64,000 nt of DNA, from positions 62,001 through 126,000 of the forward strand of contig CAMXSN010000003.1 of assembly GCA_947246685.1 (NCBI GenBank). Direction: 5' to 3'. Below are positions 54,341 through 64,000 of this stretch, in pieces. Within the stretch, counting starts at the first letter, position 1. Every line of letters begins with the position of its first letter. The DNA comes from an uncultured Clostridia bacterium (GTDB lineage: Bacteria; Bacillota; Clostridia; Christensenellales; UBA3700). The translations under genes and the position numbers were made by a program. The notes under the pieces are model-generated. The model had not been told where the DNA came from. It saw only the letters and a list, made by a program, of their open reading frames with translations, and made no database searches.

Positions 54341-56701
54341 TTATTTACTAAATACGCTCTCGGCGTACTTTGCGCTCTGATTCGCGTCTTTGCAATACTT
54401 GTCCGCTCCTATCTGCGCCGCATATTCTTCGTTGAGAACCGCGCCTCCCACCATAACCAAACAGTCCGGACAGGCAGATTTGAGTAAGCCGATAGTCTCT
54501 TTCATATTCTCCACCGTAGTCGTCATTAAAGCGGAAAGTCCGCACAGTTTGACGCCGTTGTCTTTCACCGTCTTGACTACCGTCTCCGGAGCGACGTTTT
54601 TGCCAAGATCTATGACTTTGTAGCCGTAGTTTTCAAGCACCGTTTTGACGATATTCTTGCCTATATCGTGCACGTCGCCTTTGACCGTCGCAAGCACTAT
54701 CTTTCCCTTGTCTGCATTCTCGCCGAGAGGCAATCTCTTTTTGACCTCGTCAAAACACGCCTTTGCGCATTCTGCCGAAGCTATCAACTGCGGAAGGAAT
54801 ATTCTGCCCTTCTCGTAACTGTCGCCCACTCTGTTGAGCGCAGGTATTAGATATTCGTCGATAACTTGCATAGCGTCGTGAGTTTGGAGCAATTTTGCCG
54901 TCAATTCTCTCGCCTGATCAAGCCCTTTTTCTATACAGTAAAATATATCTTTTTCTCCGCCCTGACTTCCTTCTTTAACGCTTTCGGCTGTGATGACTTT
55001 ACTGCCGAGATAACCTGCGTACTTTTCCGTGAATGCGGCGCAATTTTTATCCGCGCAAGTAAGCGCTCTGAAAGCGTCCACAGCCTGCATATTTTCCGCA
55101 ACGTTGGGATTGAGTATCGGCATATCCAGACCGGCGTACATAGCCATGGTTAAAAACGCTGAATTGACTATCTGCCTTGCCGGCAATCCAAATGAAACGT
55201 TGGACACGCCGAGCACGGTCTTGACGTTGTATTGCCGCTTTATCTCGCTTATCGCTTTGAGCGTATAAAGCGCCTGTTCCGGCTCTGCGCTGACGGTCAG
55301 CGTAAGACAGTCTATATAGACGTCCTCCTCTCTTATTCCGTATGCTTTGGCGCGTTCGATGATTTTGCGCGCAAGGCTGATTCTCTCCTCCACCGTCTTG
55401 GGTATTCCGTTTTCGTCGATAGTAAGCCCTACTACGCTCGCTCCGTACTTGGCGACGATAGGAAGAATCGATTCGAGAGAGCGCTCCTCCGCATTGACGG
55501 AATTGACTATAGCTTTGCCGTTGTAATATCTCAACGCACATTCTATGGCGTCGGGCTTTCCGCAGTCTATCTGCAAAGGCGCGTCAGTAAGCTCCTGAAT
55601 GTATTTGACCATCTCTGTCAGCATTTGCTTTTCGTCTATCTGCGGCAATCCGGCGTTGACGTCGAGAATATCCGCGCCTGCCTCCACCTGCTCCAAAGTC
55701 TGATTGGCAATATAATTGAAATCCCTGTCGATAAGCGCCTGTTTCATGGCTTTCTTACCTGTAGGATTTATCCTCTCGCCTATAACTTTTACGCCGTCTA
55801 TATATACTGTTTTCGTGGCGCTGCATACCGCGCTGACGTACCGTCTGCAACGCTTTGCTACGCTTTTACCCATGCTCAATTCTTTGAGCTTACGCACATA
55901 TTCGGGAGTCGTGCCGCAACATCCGCCGAGTATATTGACGCCGAGATCGATAAATTTCTCGTAAGAGGCGGCAAATTCCTCCGCCGATATAGGATAATTC
56001 ATCTCGCTGTCGGGCAATCCCGCGTTTGCCTGAATAAACAACGGCAGATCCGTGTTGTCGGCGAGTCTTTGCATTATCGGATATATCTGATCCGGTCCGA
56101 GAGAACAGTTGATCCCCAAAGCGTCGGCAAATGCGGACGCCGTGATAGCAAAAGATTCCACGCTACATCCTGTAAAAGTCCTGCCGCTCTCGTCGAAAGT
56201 CATGCTTGCTATGACGGGCAACGAGCTGTTTTCTTTGACAGCCAATAAAGCGGCTTTAAGCTCGTATAGATCGCTCATAGTCTCGATGACCACCAAATCG
56301 ACTTGATCTTTGCAACATTCGATCTGCTCTTTGAATAAATCGTACGCCTCGTCGAAAGTCATAGTTCCCAGCGGCTCGATAAGCGCGCCTATCGGTCCTA
56401 TATCGAGAGCGACCAATTTATCGCCCGCCGCCTGCCTTGCCAATTTCACGCCGGCTTTTATTACGTCGGCAACTTCCTGCGAAGATCCGAGCTTTCTGCG
56501 ATTTGCTCCGAAAGTATTGGCGCAAATGACGTCGCTGCCGCTTTCTGCGTATTCCCTGTGTATCGCCGCCACTTCGTCGGGATCCGTAACGTTGAGCTTC
56601 TCGGGGAGTTCTCCGCCCTTGAGACCGCGCTTTTGAAGTTGCGTACCCAGTGCGCCGTCGAGCAATACTATTGAATTTTTGATAATATTCCTGAAATCCA
56701 T
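54341..56701 (-). CDS. metH: Cobalamin-dependent methionine synthase, no activation domain
   Basis: This 786-residue enzyme transfers the methyl group of methyltetrahydrofolate to homocysteine through cobalamin. Residues 1-290 form the homocysteine barrel, with zinc cysteines in INCSLGP and LGGCCGTTP. About 310-570 form the folate barrel (GERINPTGKKAMKQA, DVNAG). About 580-786 hold the cap and B12-binding domain with DVHDIGKN. The reactivation domain found at the C-terminus of long MetH proteins is missing and is encoded by the upstream gene. It acts with metF in the same operon. Confidence 0.93.
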   Translation of the reverse strand: MDFRNIIKNSIVLLDGALGTQLQKRGLKGGELPEKLNVTDPDEVAAIHREYAESGSDVICANTFGANRRKLGSSQEVADVIKAGVKLARQAAGDKLVALDIGPIGALIEPLGTMTFDEAYDLFKEQIECCKDQVDLVVIETMSDLYELKAALLAVKENSSLPVIASMTFDESGRTFTGCSVESFAITASAFADALGINCSLGPDQIYPIMQRLADNTDLPLFIQANAGLPDSEMNYPISAEEFAASYEKFIDLGVNILGGCCGTTPEYVRKLKELSMGKSVAKRCRRYVSAVCSATKTVYIDGVKVIGERINPTGKKAMKQALIDRDFNYIANQTLEQVEAGADILDVNAGLPQIDEKQMLTEMVKYIQELTDAPLQIDCGKPDAIECALRYYNGKAIVNSVNAEERSLESILPIVAKYGASVVGLTIDENGIPKTVEERISLARKIIERAKAYGIREEDVYIDCLTLTVSAEPEQALYTLKAISEIKRQYNVKTVLGVSNVSFGLPARQIVNSAFLTMAMYAGLDMPILNPNVAENMQAVDAFRALTCADKNCAAFTEKYAGYLGSKVITAESVKEGSQGGEKDIFYCIEKGLDQARELTAKLLQTHDAMQVIDEYLIPALNRVGDSYEKGRIFLPQLIASAECAKACFDEVKKRLPLGENADKGKIVLATVKGDVHDIGKNIVKTVLENYGYKVIDLGKNVAPETVVKTVKDNGVKLCGLSALMTTTVENMKETIGLLKSACPDCLVMVGGAVLNEEYAAQIGADKYCKDANQSAKYAESVFSK

Positions 56702-56739
56702 ATTTTCCTTTTCTATCAGCGAAAGAGCGCGCTGAACGA

Positions 56740-57381
56740 CTATTTTCTATACGTACAGTTTGCGTTGCCGCAATTAAGACATTTGGCTTTGCAAGCGTTC
56801 GATTTAACTTCGGAATTGTCCTTTATTCCTATAATCGCCGTTACCGATTTTTGAGGAGACAGCATAAAACTCTGCTCGTTCATAAACACGCCTATCTTCT
56901 TAGGCAGTTCCAAAAGTCTGACAAAATCCGCTTGTTGCGACAAAGGGAAATCTCCGTAGCCGCAAGAGAATCTCCACGTCAAAAGTTTTTCGTTTTCTGC
57001 CTGCAGTTCCTCGCAAAGATCGTCGCAATAACTCTCTATCGCGCATATACTCGCGCTGTCGACCATTACCCCCAACAGCGGATTTTCTTTCATGAGACGC
57101 GATATGGTCTTCTCTATTTCAAATCCCACCGTCGCTCCCATAAGATATACCTCGCTGCAATCGGCAAGATGCGCGGATATGTCTTTGCCTTTCAATATCG
57201 CGTCCGTACCTTTAAGCGCAAGCGGCTCTCTCTCAAGAGCGTATTTTCTGATAGCGTGTCTGGGAGTAATCTTGGATTTGCACAGCGATATTGCCGCGCT
57301 GATATTCTCTTCTATCTTGCCGTCTATCCTCTGACCTTTATAGCCGAGATATCTCAGCAATTCGCTTCTTTCTATTTTCAT
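56740..57381 (-). CDS. Stand-alone MetH activation-domain protein with Cys-rich tail
   Basis: This 213-residue protein resembles the MetH activation domain, which binds S-adenosylmethionine and re-methylates inactive cobalamin. A family core reads GATVGFEIEKTISRL, DSASICAIESYCDDL and RFSCGYGDFPLSQQ, followed by YRK at the end. An extra C-terminal motif, C-x3-C-x2-C-x4-C (CKAKCLNCGNANC), could hold an iron-sulfur cluster or zinc, which the classical domain lacks. Its ATG overlaps the metF stop. It complements the truncated MetH encoded next. Confidence 0.82.
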   Translation of the reverse strand: MKIERSELLRYLGYKGQRIDGKIEENISAAISLCKSKITPRHAIRKYALEREPLALKGTDAILKGKDISAHLADCSEVYLMGATVGFEIEKTISRLMKENPLLGVMVDSASICAIESYCDDLCEELQAENEKLLTWRFSCGYGDFPLSQQADFVRLLELPKKIGVFMNEQSFMLSPQKSVTAIIGIKDNSEVKSNACKAKCLNCGNANCTYRK

Positions 57382-58268
57382 ACTTTGATATTTTTTGCCA
57401 CGCAGTTGAGTTTGTCTATAATCGGCTGAATGTTTTCTGTGATGCGCTTTGCTACGTAAGCGTTGTTCATGATATAAAGATGTATGCCGTCGACGCCGCT
57501 TGAAAGCAGATCGATTATCTGATCAGTCGCATACGCAATGCCCGCTTCGGTGAGCGCCGTCGGATCGTCTGCGAATCTATTGTACATGCGGGATATCTTG
57601 GACGGCAATTTCGCGCCGGTCATCTTGACTATGCCGCCGAATTGCGACGCTTTGACAAGCGGCATGATACCTGCCTGAATAGGCACGTCTATGCCGGCAA
57701 GTCTAACCATATCCAAATATCTAAGATAATCGTCGTTGTCGAAAAACAACTGCGAATTGAGATGCGTGACGCCCGCGTCAACTTTCCTTTTGAGATTGCG
57801 AATATCTTCTACCATATTGGCGCTCTCGGGATGCCCCTCCGGATAACATGCACCGCCGATATCCATATTGCTGCGCTCCCTGATGAATTCCACAAGGTCG
57901 CTGGCATAAGCAAAATCAGTCTTGACTTCGCCGTCTATTCTGTCTCCTCTCAAAGCAAGTACGTTTTCCGCGCCGATATCTTTAAGTCCCTGCAACGCCG
58001 CAGACACCTCCTCTCTCGACGAATTGATACAAGTAAGATGCGCGAGCGGCTCGATACCGTAATTTTTCTTGACTATCTCCGCAATTTCCTTGGTGCGCGA
58101 ATTTTTGCTTCCTCCCGCGCTGTAAGTTATGGAAATGTAATCGGGTCTCGTCTCTTTGATATCCGACAGCGCGTCGTAAATTTTGCCGATGTCGTCGTTG
58201 ACTTTGGGAGGAAATATCTCAAACGAGTAAACGACTTTTTTTTCTTTGAAAAGATTGCTGATTTTCAT
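57378..58268 (-). CDS. metF: Methylenetetrahydrofolate reductase
   Basis: This enzyme of about 296 residues is an FAD enzyme that reduces 5,10-methylene-THF to 5-methyl-THF, the methyl donor for MetH. FSFEIFPPK near the start, SITYSAGGS, HLTCINSS, LALRGDR, GGACYPEGHPES, HLNSQLFFDN and QAGIMPL are the MetF motifs, in order. The frame is open to GTG 58310; ATG 58280 or 58268 (MKISNLFKEKK) is more typical, and none has a convincing ribosome site. First in the metF operon. Bases 58311-58468 (divergent to leuS) contain no recognised riboswitch. Confidence 0.93.
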   Translation of the reverse strand: MKISNLFKEKKVVYSFEIFPPKVNDDIGKIYDALSDIKETRPDYISITYSAGGSKNSRTKEIAEIVKKNYGIEPLAHLTCINSSREEVSAALQGLKDIGAENVLALRGDRIDGEVKTDFAYASDLVEFIRERSNMDIGGACYPEGHPESANMVEDIRNLKRKVDAGVTHLNSQLFFDNDDYLRYLDMVRLAGIDVPIQAGIMPLVKASQFGGIVKMTGAKLPSKISRMYNRFADDPTALTEAGIAYATDQIIDLLSSGVDGIHLYIMNNAYVAKRITENIQPIIDKLNCVAKNIKV

Positions 58269-58483
58269 AATTTTTTTCATATGCAAGCCATTGGAATATG
58301 CAACTTGCACCCTTTGCAGGCTTATTTTAACACAGTCGCAAAGTATTAGTCACCAATATGAATGCAAATTTTCAAAACTCCGCTCAATTTGCGCTTATCC
58401 AAATCTCTCTCAACGATTGACAAACGCACGCCTCGGATTATATTATATATATAAATATCTAAAATAATATGCGGAGATTCTTT

Positions 58484-62222
<3,739 letters not shown>

Positions 62223-62224
62223 TT

Positions 62225-63091
62225 ATGCCCAATGCCCTGCTGCGCAAAATGAGAGGAATATCGGCAAAAAAATCTTCCGAAAGAATTTGGGAGTTGGATT
62301 TTTTGCGCGGAATATGCGTGTTGCTTATGGTCTTCGACCACGCAATGTACGATATAGGACATCTATTTGACGCAGCTTGGCTGGCTACGGGAAAAGATAC
62401 AATTATACGGCTTGTAGAACTTGCTCGCGATTACTACGCCAATTCTACGCTGAGAGAAACCGTTCAACATATAGTCGTGTGGATATTTGCCGTGCTGTGC
62501 GGAATATCCTGTTCCTTTTCTCGCAGTAATCTCAAACGCGGCGTGCAAGCAACCATTATAGCGAGTATAATTACTATAGTTACCTTCTTTATGGATACGA
62601 CCATAAAATTCGGAATACTGCATATGTTTGCCTTTTCCATACTGTTGTGGTGGCTTATCGACACTCTATGCTGTCACAATAAAATGATTACCGCCGGCAT
62701 TTGCCTGTTTTTGGGCGTAATGATCATTACTCTCAACGAAGGATTAACCGCAGCATACAGAGATAATCAATCTATATTCGCCGCGGATAATACGTATTAT
62801 TTTATCGGCAGATTTATGCTGGGTTCACCGACTGATTTTTATTCTAGCGACTATTACCCCATATTCCCCACAACGGGATACATGCTTGTGGGCGCAGCTG
62901 TCGGAATACTGATATATCCCAAGAAAAAATCGCTGCTGCCGTGGCTTGGCAAATACGATTGGTATAAGCCTTTTGCCTTTTGGGGCAAAATTGCAATATG
63001 GGTATACGCTTTGCATCAAGTCGTCGTTGTGATCGTGCTTGCTATAATAAGCTTTATTTTCATTACTCCCGGAAGTTTGGGATTTATTTGA
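62225..63091 (+). CDS. DUF1624/YeiB-type membrane acyltransferase-like protein
   Basis: This 288-residue protein has about seven membrane helices. WELDFLRGICVLLMVFDHAMYDIGH (near 20) carries the conserved arginine and the DH pair of the heparan-glucosaminide acetyltransferase-like (DUF1624) family, and the C-terminal WIFA and HQVVV-type helices fit. Members are thought to move acyl groups across or at the membrane. It begins 2 bases after serS and lacks its own strong ribosome site, so it is probably translated by coupling. Confidence 0.8.
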   Translation: MPNALLRKMRGISAKKSSERIWELDFLRGICVLLMVFDHAMYDIGHLFDAAWLATGKDTIIRLVELARDYYANSTLRETVQHIVVWIFAVLCGISCSFSRSNLKRGVQATIIASIITIVTFFMDTTIKFGILHMFAFSILLWWLIDTLCCHNKMITAGICLFLGVMIITLNEGLTAAYRDNQSIFAADNTYYFIGRFMLGSPTDFYSSDYYPIFPTTGYMLVGAAVGILIYPKKKSLLPWLGKYDWYKPFAFWGKIAIWVYALHQVVVVIVLAIISFIFITPGSLGFI

Positions 63092-63219
63092 CGAATAATT
63101 ATTTGATTTTATCGTTTGAATATTTATATAGAATTTTTACAGAATTACCATAATTACTCTCTAACTTCCAGATATGCCGCGTCAATTGGACATGAATTGA
63201 ATGCAATAATAATAAATAT

Positions 63220-63888
63220 CCACCAGCCTAGCTGGTGGTTTTTCAGTTTCGGGCGTAGCCCTTTGTTACTAGCCACACGAAATCGTGTTTGTTTTGTCCG
63301 CCTCGTGCATTTTACTGCTTGAATGGGTCAAGCAACTCTGTCATACTCATTTGCTCTACCATTTTGTCTTCTTTCAATTGGTTTGCTATGTATTCCGCTA
63401 TTTTCTTTGTATTCTTTCCTACCGTATCTACATAATATCCCCTACACCAAAATTCTCTGTTGCGGTATTTGTATTTCATATTCGCCCATCTTTGGTATAT
63501 CATTAGGCTACTATTTCCTTTCAAAAATCCTACAAATCCCGCAACGCTCATTTTGGGCGGTATCTCTACCAACATATGTATATGGTCAGGACATACTTCT
63601 GCTTCTATTATATTTACTCCCTTCCAATTACATAATTCTCTTAATATTGCTCCTATTTCTCTCTTCTTCTCTCCATAGAATACTTTTCTTCGATATTTTG
63701 GTGCAAATACTATATGATATTTGCAATTCCATGTTGTATGTGATAGACTGTTTGTAATAGTTTCGTTTTTCATTTTTGTGCTCCTTTTGTTTAGATTTGC
63801 CTTGGCGGACAAATCTATTATAACAAAAGGAGTGCTATTTTTTACTCACCGGTAAACCTCTTTTGAACCCCCAGACTATCTGGGGGTT
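63220..63888 (-). mobile_element. IS200-type insertion sequence
   Basis: A tnpA gene is framed by subterminal hairpins: CCACCAGC/GCTGGTGG (63220-63227 with 63231-63238) and an AACCCCCAGA-type 10-bp stem (63866-63875 with 63879-63888). Such hairpins are how IS200/IS605 ends are recognised. There is no tnpB. The exact termini were not determined. Bases 63092-63219 are AT-rich with no feature. Confidence 0.8.
63312..63773 (-). CDS. tnpA: IS200-family transposase
   Basis: This 153-residue HUH/Y1 transposase cuts and joins single-stranded DNA. The metal-binding HUH motif is CPDHIHMLVEIPP near residue 65, and the catalytic tyrosine is in WCRGYYVDTVGKN near 112. ATG 63773 (MKNETITNSL) has AAAGGAG upstream and is preferred to a longer frame. 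The gene is intact. Confidence 0.93.
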   Translation of the reverse strand: MKNETITNSLSHTTWNCKYHIVFAPKYRRKVFYGEKKREIGAILRELCNWKGVNIIEAEVCPDHIHMLVEIPPKMSVAGFVGFLKGNSSLMIYQRWANMKYKYRNREFWCRGYYVDTVGKNTKKIAEYIANQLKEDKMVEQMSMTELLDPFKQ

Positions 63889-63901
63889 TTCGATAACAAA
63901 A

Positions 63902-63928
63902 AAGAGGAGAGCCATACACTCTCCTCTT
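63902..63928 (-). terminator. Terminator of the gene entering from the right edge
   Basis: A 10-bp stem (63902-63911 with 63919-63928) with a T-rich tail on the minus strand lies 22 bases after a TAA at 63950-63952. Confidence 0.7.
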
Positions 63929-63949
63929 ACTATCCTAAATTAGATCTCC

Positions 63950-64000
63950 TTACGGCAACGTGCTGTCGTTTGCCGATCCGGCGCCCTCTACTGCATCGGA
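63950..64000 (-). CDS. C-terminal fragment of an unknown gene
   Basis: A minus-strand frame open to the window edge ends at a TAA (63950-63952) just before a good terminator. The visible tail is 16 residues, rich in D, E, S and A (ending STLP). Too little is present to name the product; the terminator is the main support. Confidence 0.45.
   Translation of the reverse strand, partial: SDAVEGAGSANDSTLP

Noticed and set aside
58269..58468. SAM or cobalamin riboswitch before metF
   Set aside because: The space is only about 200 bases shared with a divergent promoter and shows no recognisable aptamer core.
58311..58483. T-box leader before leuS (also considered for serS and gltX)
   Set aside because: No AGGGTGG-type T-box sequence or specifier hairpin could be found in the short leaders.

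Overview
The window looks like chromosome from an uncultured, spore-forming, low-to-moderate GC Clostridia-type bacterium (Firmicutes), probably gut-associated. The reasons are a complete gerA-type germinant-receptor operon, strong GGAGG ribosome binding sites, intrinsic terminators, Gram-positive style lipoprotein and surface-protein signals, and a glycan-foraging gene set (GH38, GH2, DUF4838, NagA, NahK). No species is claimed. No rRNA, tRNA, CRISPR array or prophage was seen.

Layout. 1-3 kb: the C-terminus of glutamate dehydrogenase, a small membrane protein and a DUF4838 exported protein with a leaderless-looking promoter. 3.2-7.2 kb: a heterodimeric ABC exporter pair. 7.2-8.07 kb: a gene-free patch of MITE-like imperfect palindromes and structured repeats. 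8.07-14.2 kb: a 2049-2052-residue surface protein with Ig/MBG-like repeats, two membrane segments and a cytoplasmic coiled coil. 14.66-21 kb: beta-mannosidase, then gerA-gerB-gerC. 21-29 kb: esterase and nagA on the minus strand, then a lipoprotein gene and nahK-galE-capD-like on the plus strand, which fits HexNAc salvage into UDP-sugars. 29.2-30.8 kb: a 7-deazapurine transporter and a small radical-SAM gene behind a strong promoter, a preQ1-riboswitch-like leader and a terminator, probably a queuine salvage operon. 31.4-35.3 kb: pgk-tpiA-gpmI. 35.4-37.4 kb: small membrane proteins.

37.4-43.9 kb is the most unusual accessory locus. A secreted protein is translationally coupled to two tandem MacB-like ABC proteins. 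Their ATPase halves are almost identical in DNA, while their extracellular domains have diverged, which points to recent gene conversion or duplication.

44-64 kb is mostly housekeeping: rpsF-ssb-rpsR, gltX, a PepV-like dipeptidase, an HD phosphohydrolase, a second repeat patch (49.4-50 kb) sharing modules with the first, a YgjP-like metallopeptidase, GH38 alpha-mannosidase, a metF/split-metH/mutT operon, leuS-serS-acyltransferase and an IS200-type element. The window ends in what is probably the tail of another minus-strand gene.

The strongest candidates for something new are the queuosine leader, which has a hairpin inserted between the aptamer stem and its A-rich tail; the mosaic ABC pair with its secreted partner; and the giant surface protein with an unrecognised conserved-looking C-terminal domain.
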